64,000 nucleotides of DNA from Streptomyces canus (GCF_030815415.1 NZ_JAUSWW010000001.1:6634001-6698000); one strand, 5' to 3'; shown: positions 16,505 to 26,785, counted from the first letter of the stretch. A program made the numbers and translations. The notes: generated by a model not told the origin, from the letters alone.

Positions 16505-17172
16505 GCGCCACCGGTGAAGTGACGGCAGGGCGGCCCGGCCGGGGCCGCCGCGTCATCCTGTGGCGGCACGGCCAGACCGCCTGGAACGTGGAGCGCCGCT
16601 TCCAGGGCACCACGGACGTGGAGCTCACCGAGACCGGCGTGGCCCAGGCCCGCCGGGCCGCCCGGTTGCTCGCCTCCCTGGAGCCCGACGCGATCGTCGC
16701 CTCGGACCTCAAGCGGGCCGCGAACACGGCCGGCGAGCTCGCCGCGCTCACCGGCCTCGACGTCAGCCACGACGAGGGCCTGCGCGAGACCTACGCGGGC
16801 GTCTGGCAGGGGCTGACGCATGACGAGATCATCGCCGCGCACGGTGAGGAGTACGCCGCGTGGAAGCGCGGTGAGCCGGTCCGCCGCGGTGGCGGCGAAC
16901 TGGAGAGCGAGGTGGCCGACCGCGCCGCCCCCGTGGTGACCCGGCACGCCGACAAGCTCCCCGACAACGGCACGCTCGTCGTGGTCAGCCACGGCGGCAC
17001 GATCCGCACCACCATCGGCCGGCTCCTCGGGCTGGAGACCCGGCACTGGGAGAGCCTCGGCGGCCTCTCCAACTGCTGCTGGTCCGTCCTCGGCGAAGGT
17101 GCCCGCGGCTGGCGTCTCCTCGAGCACAACGCCGGCACGCTGCCGGAACCGGTGCTCGGCGACGACGACTGA
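16501..17172 (+). CDS. Histidine phosphatase (phosphoglycerate mutase-like) family protein
   Basis: 223 residues. The phosphohistidine motif is LWRHGQT (RHG at about 22-24), with RRFQGTTDVELTETG, ETYAGVWQGLT and VVSHGGTIRTTIGRLLG later carrying the second catalytic His. It belongs to the cobC/gpmB-like branch that acts on many small phosphates rather than being the glycolytic mutase. The substrate is unknown. Coupled to rsfS by a 4-base overlap, a pairing that I recall as common in actinobacteria. Confidence 0.88.
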   Translation: MSATGEVTAGRPGRGRRVILWRHGQTAWNVERRFQGTTDVELTETGVAQARRAARLLASLEPDAIVASDLKRAANTAGELAALTGLDVSHDEGLRETYAGVWQGLTHDEIIAAHGEEYAAWKRGEPVRRGGGELESEVADRAAPVVTRHADKLPDNGTLVVVSHGGTIRTTIGRLLGLETRHWESLGGLSNCCWSVLGEGARGWRLLEHNAGTLPEPVLGDDD

Positions 17173-17178
17173 GCGGAT

Positions 17179-17208
17179 TTCACTTTCTGGCAGGTCGCAG
17201 GCTAAAGT
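17179..17208 (+). promoter_or_regulatory. Candidate promoter of the first tRNA-Ala
   Basis: TTCACT (17179-17184), an 18-base spacer and TAAAGT (17203-17208) lie 38 bases before the tRNA. The expected leader contains an inverted repeat, GTTCTTC at 17207-17213 with GAAGAAC at 17234-17240, which would fold the 5' leader just before the mature tRNA. Confidence 0.5.
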
Positions 17209-17246
17209 TCTTCTTGTTCGCCCCGCCGAGCGGGAAGAACCAGCAA

Positions 17247-17319
17247 GGGGCTATAGCTCAGTTGGTAGAGCGCCTGCATGGCATGCAGGAGGTCAGGAGT
17301 TCAATTCTCCTTAGCTCCA
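17247..17319 (+). tRNA. tRNA-Ala (anticodon GGC)
   Basis: 73 bases. Acceptor arm GGGGCTA with TAGCTCC (one G-T pair), D-arm AGCTCAGTTGGTAGAGC, anticodon arm CCTGC-ATGGCAT-GCAGG with anticodon GGC at 17280-17282, and T-arm AGGAG-TTCAATT-CTCCT. The discriminator is A and the 3' CCA is not encoded. It reads GCC, the commonest Ala codon in this genome. An identical copy lies at 20342-20414. Confidence 0.97.
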
Positions 17320-17328
17320 CAGACGAAG

Positions 17329-17355
17329 ATCCCGTCCTCACAGGGCGGGATTTTT
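17329..17355 (+). terminator. Terminator after the first tRNA-Ala
   Basis: Hairpin ATCCCGTCC / GGGCGGGAT (17329-17337 and 17343-17351, one G-T pair, loop TCACA) followed by five T. The convergent regulator gene has its stop codon (17338-17340) inside the hairpin loop, so the same structure overlaps the end of that gene. Confidence 0.85.
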
Positions 17356-18186
17356 CATTCCCGTCAACTGGGCCGTGCGCTGTGCCGTCTGCTCGTCGTC
17401 CGGCGTGTAGACGACGATCCGGCACTCCGGCATCCCATGGATCGACAGCGACAACGAGGTCATCCGCAGTTCGCCCACCGCCGGATGTCTGAAACCCTTC
17501 ACCCGCCGTCCCGGCTCCGCCACGTCGCCGCTCTCCCACAGTCGGGCGAACAGCGGGCTCGCTGCGGACAGCTTGCGTATGAAGTCCTCCCAGACCGGCT
17601 CGCCGGCATGCAGCCCGTAGGCGGCGCGCAGGGTCGCGACCATCACCGGCAGCTCCGTCTCCCGGAACATCAGCGGGCAGTCCTCGTCCGGCGCGGTGAA
17701 CAAGGCCCACAGGGCGTTCGGCAGGCGGCCGCTGGGCTGTCTCAGCGGTACGCCGAACAGGATCCGGTAGACCTCGTTGGCGGCCACGATGTCGAACCGG
17801 GAGTTGTAGACCACCGCCGGGCGCGGCTCCAGGGCGTCGATGATGCCCTGGACCTCCGGACCCACGGTCTGCGCGACGGCCTCCGGCGCGGAGGAGTACG
17901 GCACTTCGGCCAGGTGGTACAGATGCTCACGCTCGGGCGGATCGAGGCGCAGGGTGCGCGCCACGGCGTCCAGGACCTGCGCGGAGGCGTTGATCGGGCG
18001 GCCCTGCTCCAGCCAGGTGTACCAGGTGATCCCGACCCCCGAGAGCTGGGCGACCTCCTCGCGGCGCAGTCCCGGCGTACGGCGCCGTAAGCCCGGCGCC
18101 ATCCCCACGTCCGCCGGCGTCACCCGGGCGCGCCTGGTGCGCAGAAACGCGGCCAGCTCGGGTCGGCGGCGCTGCGTCGTCCCCAT
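17338..18186 (-). CDS. XRE-type helix-turn-helix regulator with MmyB-like ligand domain
   Basis: About 282 residues. The N-terminal helix-turn-helix has the group signature RRTPGLRREEVAQLSGVGITWYTWLEQGRPINAS, and the remainder (from about 100) is the MmyB-type PAS-like domain (VVYNSRFDIVAANEVYRILFG ... NALWALFTAPDEDCPLMF). Such regulators often control an adjacent transporter or enzyme gene, and here an MFS exporter is divergent. ATG 18186 has GGGGGAT about 8 bases upstream; ATG 18201 is the alternative. The stop lies inside the terminator of the convergent tRNA. Confidence 0.85.
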   Translation of the reverse strand: MGTTQRRRPELAAFLRTRRARVTPADVGMAPGLRRRTPGLRREEVAQLSGVGITWYTWLEQGRPINASAQVLDAVARTLRLDPPEREHLYHLAEVPYSSAPEAVAQTVGPEVQGIIDALEPRPAVVYNSRFDIVAANEVYRILFGVPLRQPSGRLPNALWALFTAPDEDCPLMFRETELPVMVATLRAAYGLHAGEPVWEDFIRKLSAASPLFARLWESGDVAEPGRRVKGFRHPAVGELRMTSLSLSIHGMPECRIVVYTPDDEQTAQRTAQLTGMKNPAL

Positions 18187-18269
18187 CGTCACATCCCCCA
18201 TCCTCGCCGCCCGGCCCGTGCCCTGCCAGGTGCTGTCAGTACCAGCATCGGTGGGCTCTCGGCACCCGT

Positions 18270-18277
18270 ACCGCGGT
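18270..18277. promoter_or_regulatory. Candidate operator in the regulator/MFS gap
   Basis: ACCGCGGT is an exact 8-base palindrome 18 bases before the MFS start in the 109-base divergent gap. Shared control of both genes by the MmyB-type regulator is expected for this layout, but a palindrome this short could be chance. Confidence 0.25.
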
Positions 18278-18295
18278 GGCGTCACGCTCGACGGC

Positions 18296-19759
18296 ATGAC
18301 GACAACGCCCCGTTCCGGAGCGGGTATCGCACCCGTTCCTAGTCCTGCGATCAGTGAAACACCCGGCACTGACAACGGGTCCCGGCCGCTGCTCGCGGTC
18401 GTGCTCGCCGCCACGTTCATGGCCCTGCTCGACGTCTTCATCGTGAACGTCGCGGCTCCCACCATCGGCTCCGAACTCCACGCCTCGGGCGCCGAGTTGC
18501 AGCTGGTGGTCGCCGGATACACCATCACCTACTCCGTGTTGCTGATCACCGGTGCCCGCCTCGGCGACCGGTACGGCCACGGCCGGGTCCACCTCGTCGG
18601 GATGGGCCTGTTCACCGCCGCCTCGCTCGCCTGCGGCCTGGCGCAGGGCGCCCCGGAACTGATCGCCTTCCGGCTGGTCCAGGGCATCGGCTCGGCGGTG
18701 ATGATCCCGCAGGTGCTCAGCCTCATCCAGCGGAACTTCGTCGGCGAGGCCCGGGTGAAGGCGCTGGGCGCGTACTCGGCGGTCCTCGCCGTCGGTGCCG
18801 TCGCCGGACAGATACTCGGCGGAGTCCTGGTCAGCGCCGACCTGTTCGGCACCGGCTGGCGGCCGGTGTTCCTGGTGAACGTGCCCGTGGGCGTCGTCCT
18901 CCTGATCGTCGGGCGCCGTGTGCTGCCGCGCGACCACGGCGGCGAGCGCCGGCGCGGCCTGGACCTGCCGGGCCTTGTCCTGCTCGGTGCGGCCGTGTCG
19001 CTGTTCACCGTCCCGCTGGTGCTGGGGCAGGAGGAGGACTGGCCGCTGTGGTCCTGGCCGTCGCTGGCCGCCGCCGCTGTGCTGTTCACGGTGTTCTGCG
19101 CGTACGAGGCCCGGCTCGCCCGCCGCGGCGGCGATCCGCTGATCGCGCCGAGGGTGCTGCGGCACCCGGGCATGGGCCTGGCCGTCCTGCGCATCATGGC
19201 CGTCATGGCGGTCAACGGCGGCTTCCTGTTCGTGCTCACGCTGCACGTCCAGGGCGGTCTCGGCTACAGCGCGCTGCGCGCCGGCCTGACCTTCGCGCCG
19301 ACCGCGGTCGTCTTCGGCCTGGTCGGCCTGACCTGGCGGAGGTGGCCCGCGGCCTGGCAGCGCGCGCTGACGCCGGCCGGGTTCCTGATCACCGCGCTGT
19401 CCGTGGCCGGGGTCGGTCTCGCGCTCGAGGGCGGCGGTGACGGCGGGGTGTGGGCGCATGTCGCGTACGCGTGCGTGGGTGTCGGGCTCGCGCTGGCCTT
19501 CAGCCCCACGCTGACCAGGGCGCTGGCCACGGTGCGGCCCGAGGACGCGGCGGACGCCAGCGGGCTGCTCGCCACGGTCACCCAGCTCGGTCAGCTGACC
19601 GGAGTCGCCGCGTTCGGCACACTGTTCTTGAACCGGCTTGAGTCACTCGGGGCTTTCGAGGCGTATACCTCTGCGGAGGCGCTCTCGGCGTGCATGTTCG
19701 CGCTGGCCGGGACGGCGGCGGTGGGTGCCGTGTCCGGACTGGTACTGAGGCGTCGCTGA
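18296..19759 (+). CDS. MFS exporter, DHA2 (EmrB/QacA) type
   Basis: 487 residues with about 14 hydrophobic segments. Motifs are FMALLDVFIVNVAAPTIGSEL (DHA2 first helix), GARLGDRYGHGRVHLVG (motif A) and GQILGGVLVSADLFGTGWRPVFLVNVPVG (motif C and the conserved RPVFLVNVP loop). It should export drugs or metabolites using the proton gradient. The divergent MmyB-type regulator probably senses the same compound. The end has no obvious terminator before the small zinc-protein genes 69 bases later. Confidence 0.9.
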   Translation: MTTTPRSGAGIAPVPSPAISETPGTDNGSRPLLAVVLAATFMALLDVFIVNVAAPTIGSELHASGAELQLVVAGYTITYSVLLITGARLGDRYGHGRVHLVGMGLFTAASLACGLAQGAPELIAFRLVQGIGSAVMIPQVLSLIQRNFVGEARVKALGAYSAVLAVGAVAGQILGGVLVSADLFGTGWRPVFLVNVPVGVVLLIVGRRVLPRDHGGERRRGLDLPGLVLLGAAVSLFTVPLVLGQEEDWPLWSWPSLAAAAVLFTVFCAYEARLARRGGDPLIAPRVLRHPGMGLAVLRIMAVMAVNGGFLFVLTLHVQGGLGYSALRAGLTFAPTAVVFGLVGLTWRRWPAAWQRALTPAGFLITALSVAGVGLALEGGGDGGVWAHVAYACVGVGLALAFSPTLTRALATVRPEDAADASGLLATVTQLGQLTGVAAFGTLFLNRLESLGAFEAYTSAEALSACMFALAGTAAVGAVSGLVLRRR

Positions 19760-19828
19760 CCGTATTGGTCCGGCCGTGGCAGAATCAAACGGCCGGAAGG
19801 GGGCGCGGCCCGACGGGAGGGAGCAGTG

Positions 19829-20002
19829 ATGCCTGCGAGCATCCTCAAGGAGGTGGGCCACCTCCTTGAAGCAGCGTCGACACGGGATACGGTCACCCGG
19901 CTCACCTGCCCTTCCTGCGGTTCCCTCCATGTCGCCCAAGTCCTCGGTGACAACGGCGGGATTTCCTACGTGTGCACGGCCTGCGGCCACAGCTGGAGCT
20001 GA
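19829..20002 (+). CDS. Small zinc-ribbon protein (57 aa)
   Basis: ATG 19829 after GGGAGGGAG (19815-19823). The sequence is MPASILKEVGHLLEAAS followed by a zinc ribbon with two Cys-x2-Cys pairs: LTCPSCGSLHV and YVCTACGHSWS. The last codon is followed after 3 bases by the next small gene, so they form one unit. Function is not known. Zinc ribbons of this size bind RNA, DNA or protein partners. Confidence 0.75.
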   Translation: MPASILKEVGHLLEAASTRDTVTRLTCPSCGSLHVAQVLGDNGGISYVCTACGHSWS

Positions 20003-20005
20003 TCG

Positions 20006-20239
20006 ATGGGTGCACACAGGCGAAAGTGCGACTGGTGCGGCAGCGGGACGCCGATCGTGCGGGACATGGAGCCGGTCAATCCCGACTACCAGTACTGGTG
20101 CGAGGAGTGCGCGCGGGCGCTGATCATAAAAGGCGACCCGATCGAGACGTACCGTGAACTCGAGGGCGAGCCGATCTACGGCCGGCTCCTTGAGGAACAC
20201 TGCACGCTCAAACGGTTCTACTCGTTCGTCACTGCGTGA
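20006..20239 (+). CDS. Small Cys-rich zinc-binding protein (77 aa)
   Basis: Starts 3 bases after the previous stop, with GGAG in the end of that gene serving as ribosome site (translational coupling). Two Cys pairs (KCDWCGSG and WCEECARAL) form a probable zinc knuckle, followed by a charged helical region (GDPIETYRELEGEPIYGRLLEEHCTLKRFYSFVTA). The family is unknown to me. The stop lies within a terminator hairpin. Confidence 0.75.
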   Translation: MGAHRRKCDWCGSGTPIVRDMEPVNPDYQYWCEECARALIIKGDPIETYRELEGEPIYGRLLEEHCTLKRFYSFVTA

Positions 20240-20262
20240 GGCCCGTCGGTGGCGGGCCTCAC
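20236..20262 (+). terminator. Terminator of the small zinc-protein unit
   Basis: Ten-base exact stem GTGAGGCCCG / CGGGCCTCAC with a 7-base loop. It includes the stop codon of the 77-residue gene. Confidence 0.8.
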
Positions 20263-20341
20263 GGAAACGATTTGGTGTTCCACCCGGGGGAGCGTGTAAT
20301 GTTGGCGTCGCCGCCGGGGGAAACCCACGAGGCCAGCGCAA

Positions 20342-20414
20342 GGGGCTATAGCTCAGTTGGTAGAGCGCCTGCATGGCATGCAGGAGGTCAGGAGTTCAAT
20401 TCTCCTTAGCTCCA
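20342..20414 (+). tRNA. tRNA-Ala (anticodon GGC), second copy
   Basis: Identical over all 73 bases to the tRNA at 17247-17319, with 4 further shared bases on each side. The CCA is not encoded. A candidate -10 (TAATGT, 20297-20302) lies about 40 bases upstream with a poor -35 (TTGGTG). Confidence 0.97.
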
Positions 20415-20421
20415 CAGAAAG

Positions 20422-20451
20422 ATCCCGCCCGATCATCTGATCCGGCGGGAT
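20422..20451 (+). terminator. Hairpin after the second tRNA-Ala
   Basis: ATCCCGCC (20422-20429) pairs with GGCGGGAT (20444-20451), followed by TTCTTG. It occupies the same place as the terminator behind the first tRNA copy. Confidence 0.7.
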
Positions 20452-20493
20452 TCTTGCGTTTCCAGGGGCAGTTGTCCCGCGTCCCCGCTGACG

Positions 20494-20530
20494 ACGAAGG
20501 GGGCCGCCCGATCCGGGCGGCCCCCTTCGT
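20494..20530. terminator. 17-bp bidirectional terminator
   Basis: Exact 17-base arms at 20494-20510 and 20514-20530 around ATC. It sits 9 bases from the stop of the convergent NuoF-like gene, and it should end that transcript as well as read-through from the tRNA. Confidence 0.85.
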
Positions 20531-20539
20531 GATGCCGGC

Positions 20540-22153
20540 TCAGCGCCCCAGTGCGCGGCGGCCGCGGCCCTGGGAGAGGACGGGGAGGTTGCGGGACGCG
20601 CTGTTGTCGCGCGGGGCCGCCTCCTCGAGGCGCAGGGCGAGGGCGGGGCAGCGGCGGACCGCGCGGAGCGCCTTCGCCTCGGCGTAACGCGGCACCTGGG
20701 CCTGGGCGACGGTGGGGAAGCCGTCGGCGCCGAGTTCGAAGACCTCCGGGAGGATGTCGGCGCACAGGCCGTGGCCGCGGCACAGCGTCCAGTCGACGTA
20801 GATCTTCTGGCGGCTGGGGCCGTTCTCCTCGGCGGCGGCGCCACCCGGGAGGCCCGCGGGCGTCACGCCGCCCTCGAAGAGCGGCAGAACGCCCTCCACG
20901 GGCCGTCCGCAGCCATTGCCGAGGACATGCGCGGCGAGGTCGTCGGTGAACGCCTTGATGGTCGACTCCAGGAACATCGCGGAGCCGTCCGGGTGCGAGC
21001 ACGCGCCGCGCCGCTTCACGTTCTTGGCGACCTGCTTGAGGGCCTCCAGGGCGGCCGGGCCGCCGCCGTTGAGGATGTCCTCCAGGCCGCGCGCGGCGGC
21101 CGGCAGACCGAGGTAGCAGGGACCGCACTGCCCCGCGCTCTCCTCGGCCAGCCACTTCGCCACCATCAGCGACTCGCCCAGCGGGCAGGTCTCCTGACTG
21201 ATCGGCAGGATCGCGCCCGCGCCGAGCGCACCGCCCACCGCGTCCAGCGAGTTGCGCGAGACGACCGCCTCGTTGACCGTCGCGGCGTCGATCCACTTGC
21301 CGTGGTAGCCGCCGGTCAGCACGCCCTGCGGGACCGGCGGGGCGCCGGCGAGCTGCAGGATGTAGCGCAGCGGCACGCCGGTGGGGGCCTCGATCACCAT
21401 GGGGCGGGCGACCGCGCCGGAGACCGTGAGCATGACGGTGCCCGGCTCGTCGTACAGGCCGGTGTTGCCGTAGCGCTCCGGGCCGATGCGGGCGGCGATC
21501 GCCAGCTGCGCGAACGTCTCCGCGTTCGACAGCAGGGTGGGCGCGCCGCCGACGCCGTTCTGCGAGGCGCTGACCTTGCGGCCGGGCGGGATCGCCGGAC
21601 CGCCGTCGATGGAGCGGATCAGCGAGGCCGCCGCTCCGGTGACCATACGGACGGGATTGCGCTGCACGCGCGCGCGGAGCGCCGACCGGCGGCCGTTGCT
21701 GAGGCCGCGTTCGGCGAGCGCGGCCTCCATGGACCGCTGGGTGGACTCCCGGGTGACCCCCACCACGAGCGTGCGCGCACCCAGGGCCTCGGCGACCAGC
21801 AGGGCGCCGTCCAGGATGAGGTGCGGGGCACGGTTGATGAGCACCGTGTCCTTGCGGCAGGCCGGTTCGTCCTCGCTGCCGTTGACGACGACGACCGGGC
21901 GCACACCGCGCTTGATGGCCGCCTCGGCGACCGAGCGCAGTTTCTTGTGGAAGGGGAAGCCCGCGCCGCCGCGGCCCTTCAGGTTGATGTTCTCGGCCAG
22001 CTTCGCGAGTTGTTCGCCGCCCAGGGGTTCGAGCGGCCCGTGCACCTTCAGGTGCATGGGCAGGTCAAGTCTTTCGACAAGGTCGAAGCCCGACGTGAGC
22101 TGAGGAAGACCGACCACGCGGACTTCTGGGACGTCGGGCAGGGCCTCGTTCAC
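20540..22153 (-). CDS. NuoF-like flavoprotein fused to a 3Fe-4S-type ferredoxin domain
   Basis: 537 residues. The NuoF part has the FMN/NADH region GRGGAGFPFHKKLR and NGSEDEPACRKDTVLINRAPH, an SLBB stretch, and the cluster-binding segment ESAGQCGPC with C343 and C346. The first Cys of the usual SCGxCxPC is Ala here. A ferredoxin-like domain from about residue 445 has LCRGHGLC and RRCPALAL, the three-Cys pattern of P450-type 3Fe-4S ferredoxins. It should pass electrons between a nicotinamide or flavin and a membrane partner. Its GTG overlaps the stop of the cytochrome-like gene (GTGA), with GGAGG upstream, so both proteins are made together. Confidence 0.85.
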   Translation of the reverse strand: MNEALPDVPEVRVVGLPQLTSGFDLVERLDLPMHLKVHGPLEPLGGEQLAKLAENINLKGRGGAGFPFHKKLRSVAEAAIKRGVRPVVVVNGSEDEPACRKDTVLINRAPHLILDGALLVAEALGARTLVVGVTRESTQRSMEAALAERGLSNGRRSALRARVQRNPVRMVTGAAASLIRSIDGGPAIPPGRKVSASQNGVGGAPTLLSNAETFAQLAIAARIGPERYGNTGLYDEPGTVMLTVSGAVARPMVIEAPTGVPLRYILQLAGAPPVPQGVLTGGYHGKWIDAATVNEAVVSRNSLDAVGGALGAGAILPISQETCPLGESLMVAKWLAEESAGQCGPCYLGLPAAARGLEDILNGGGPAALEALKQVAKNVKRRGACSHPDGSAMFLESTIKAFTDDLAAHVLGNGCGRPVEGVLPLFEGGVTPAGLPGGAAAEENGPSRQKIYVDWTLCRGHGLCADILPEVFELGADGFPTVAQAQVPRYAEAKALRAVRRCPALALRLEEAAPRDNSASRNLPVLSQGRGRRALGR

Positions 22154-23436
22154 CTATAGCCTCCGGAAGGCATGTTCCAAGGTTCGCCCGAGCCCGGTGT
22201 GTCGAAGTCATACGAATCACCGGGCGATGGATCAGTGGCGGGACCGCTGTTGTACGTGTCGTTCGGGTAGTACGCGCCGGACAAGTTGTTCGACTCACCG
22301 GTGTCGTACACATCACTCGTGCCGTATCCGGATGTGTCCGTATTGCGGTAGGTCGGGATGTTGTATCCGGTGTCCTGGAGTGGGTCGTAGGCCGACGGAG
22401 GTGCCTCGCCGACCGGCGGGGGCGACGGGATCGGCCAGCTGCCCGAGGTGCTGCCGCCGGTGTCGTAGCGCGGGATCGCCTCCGTGGGCTGCATGTCCAT
22501 CGGCAGGTCCATGCGGGCGGTCTGGTCGGCGCCGTAGGACGGCTGCTGCGGGATGCGCGGGGTCGGTGTGACGGCGCGGTAAGCGGCCGCGAAGCCGTTC
22601 GCGGGCTCGGGGGCGGGCGGCGCGGGGGCCTCGTAGGACGGGGCCGTACGCGACTGCCCCGCGCGCTTGTTCTCGTAGCCCGGCAGGGCGGACGCGGTCT
22701 CCGCGTTCCTGGCACGGCTCGCGTCCAGCTCCTCGCGGCCCGGCCGCTCCCCGGTGCCCAGGACGGCCTGGATCCGGTCGGCGACCTTGCGCTTGATCGG
22801 GCGGGGCGCCGCGCGCAGGGCGAGTGCGCCGATGACGCCGGCCAGCGAGAGGCTGTAGAGGATCACGAAGATCGGCTTGGCCTCGCGGCCCGAGTACAGG
22901 CCGTGGACCAGGGCGAAGCACCAGGCCGGGTAGGCCAGCATGTGCATGGCGCGCCAGCGGGCGGCGACTGGGGCCGGGGAGGCGAACTGGCTGCGCAGGG
23001 CGCCGGTGATGCCCACGAAGATCATCAGCAGGCCGGCCAGTGATCCCAGGCCGATCAGGCCGGCGCTGCCGGTGACGCCGAGTGAGAACGGGATGATCGC
23101 CGAGATCAGCGATGTGTGGTCGAGGGCGACCTTCGTGGTGATGTGCAGCAGCAGGAACGCGATCGAGCCGACCGCCGTCGTCCGGTGCACCGCCTGGCCG
23201 ATGATCCGCTGTTGCGGATTGAGGAAGATCCGGTCCTGGGCGACCAGGCCCCAGATCACCGAGCAGGTGAGGCAGACGAGGGAGAGCACGCCCGCGCCGA
23301 AGTTCAGGAAGTCGCGGACCCTTTCACCTCCGACCAGTACGAACACGGGTATGAAAAGCAGGACGACAGCCGACACCACGCCATAGGCCGAGCGGCCTGT
23401 CCTGGGGAGCGAGCTGTTACTACGACGAGCGTTCAT
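22150..23436 (-). CDS. Membrane cytochrome b/ferric-reductase-like protein with long disordered tail
   Basis: 428 residues. Residues 1-210 hold about five or six membrane helices. Paired His at 84/98 and at 165/178 fit two haems stacked across the membrane, as in ferric reductases and NADPH oxidases. No FAD or NAD domain is present. The NuoF/ferredoxin gene coupled downstream could supply that. Residues 211-428 are soluble, rich in Pro, Tyr, Asp and Ser with repeated YDTG-like units. ATG 23436 has GGAG 8 bases upstream. Possible substrates are ferric iron or a quinone; none can be assigned. Confidence 0.8.
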   Translation of the reverse strand: MNARRSNSSLPRTGRSAYGVVSAVVLLFIPVFVLVGGERVRDFLNFGAGVLSLVCLTCSVIWGLVAQDRIFLNPQQRIIGQAVHRTTAVGSIAFLLLHITTKVALDHTSLISAIIPFSLGVTGSAGLIGLGSLAGLLMIFVGITGALRSQFASPAPVAARWRAMHMLAYPAWCFALVHGLYSGREAKPIFVILYSLSLAGVIGALALRAAPRPIKRKVADRIQAVLGTGERPGREELDASRARNAETASALPGYENKRAGQSRTAPSYEAPAPPAPEPANGFAAAYRAVTPTPRIPQQPSYGADQTARMDLPMDMQPTEAIPRYDTGGSTSGSWPIPSPPPVGEAPPSAYDPLQDTGYNIPTYRNTDTSGYGTSDVYDTGESNNLSGAYYPNDTYNSGPATDPSPGDSYDFDTPGSGEPWNMPSGGYR

Positions 23437-23479
23437 GGGGGCAACTCCGAGCAGTTCGGGAAAGCGGTCCCGCTGCCGC

Positions 23480-23508
23480 ACTCTAAGTGGAGCCATACCG
23501 ATCGGTAC
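23480..23508 (-). promoter_or_regulatory. Promoter with overlapping 12-base palindromic operator for the cytochrome/NuoF pair
   Basis: On the minus strand a -10 box TAGAGT lies at 23485-23480. The place for the -35 (23508-23503) reads GTACCG and falls inside TACCGATCGGTA (23496-23507), an exact palindrome. A repressor bound there would block RNA polymerase. The regulator is not in the window. Confidence 0.5.
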
Positions 23509-23648
23509 GAGGTTTGAGTTATTGCGTTGTTACCAAAGGACTATGCGGTTGTTGTGATGTCCTTTACTAGTCGTTACGCGAAGTAACTTTTGACTCTTGT
23601 TCAGTTCTAGGCGGGTGATGTTGGAGTGCTCTGCGGGGTTGGAGCGAA

Positions 23649-23663
23649 CGGCACCCGGTGCCG
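23649..23663. promoter_or_regulatory. Inverted repeat upstream of the leuS leader
   Basis: CGGCACC, one base, GGTGCCG: an exact 7-1-7 inverted repeat 45 bases upstream of the leader -10. It could be an operator or a small hairpin. Confidence 0.3.
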
Positions 23664-23707
23664 AAGAGGCATACGTAAGCGCGTCGCGGCTTGCTCAACG
23701 GCTGCGG

Positions 23708-23719
23708 TACTCTGACGCC
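23708..23719 (+). promoter_or_regulatory. Candidate leaderless -10 box of the leuS leader peptide
   Basis: TACTCT (23708-23713), then exactly 6 bases, then the ATG of the leader peptide at 23720. The spacing matches other leaderless genes in the window. Confidence 0.5.
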
Positions 23720-23758
23720 ATGCGTGCCGTACGCCTTCTGCTTAGCGGGCCGCGCTGA
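23720..23758 (+). CDS. leuS leader peptide MRAVRLLLSGPR (12 aa)
   Basis: A 13-codon reading frame with three Leu codons in a row (CTT CTG CTT), two of them CTT, which is rare in this GC-rich genome. It is followed 48 bases later by a terminator and then by leuS. Ribosomes short of charged tRNA-Leu would stall on the Leu codons and change the RNA fold downstream. This is the classical leader-peptide attenuation layout. The reading frame, Leu run, terminator and position are seen; the regulation is inferred. Confidence 0.75.
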   Translation: MRAVRLLLSGPR

Positions 23759-23806
23759 TCAGTCCCGACCGCCGGGCGAACCGGGTGGGTCGGAATCGGC
23801 GCGGCG

Positions 23807-23831
23807 TCCCCTCCTGTGCGAGGGGATTTTT
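23807..23831 (+). terminator. Attenuator terminator in the leuS leader
   Basis: TCCCCTC (23807-23813) pairs with GAGGGGA (23820-23826), followed by TTTTT, 54 bases before the leuS ATG. Alternative pairings are visible: GCCGCGC at the end of the leader peptide (23749-23755) with GCGCGGC (23799-23805), and CCGACC (23765-23770) with GGTCGG (23788-23793). Which one acts as antiterminator needs folding. Confidence 0.8.
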
Positions 23832-23885
23832 CGTTTCCTGAACGACACAGCCGCTGGCAGAGACGATCGATGGAGCTTAAGGATC

Positions 23886-26759
<2,874 letters not shown>

Positions 26760-26785
26760 GCCACGGCGCCCCCTAGGGGTTCCGT

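Larger units (their letters stand above)
23437..23885. other. Long intergenic region between the cytochrome gene and leuS
   Basis: 449 bases. Its left third holds the minus-strand promoter with a 12-base palindrome. The middle (about 23510-23640) is AT-richer than the window and shows no gene. An inverted repeat CGGCACC-C-GGTGCCG lies at 23649-23663. The right third is the leuS leader with leader peptide and attenuator. The listed elements have their own entries. Confidence 0.7.
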
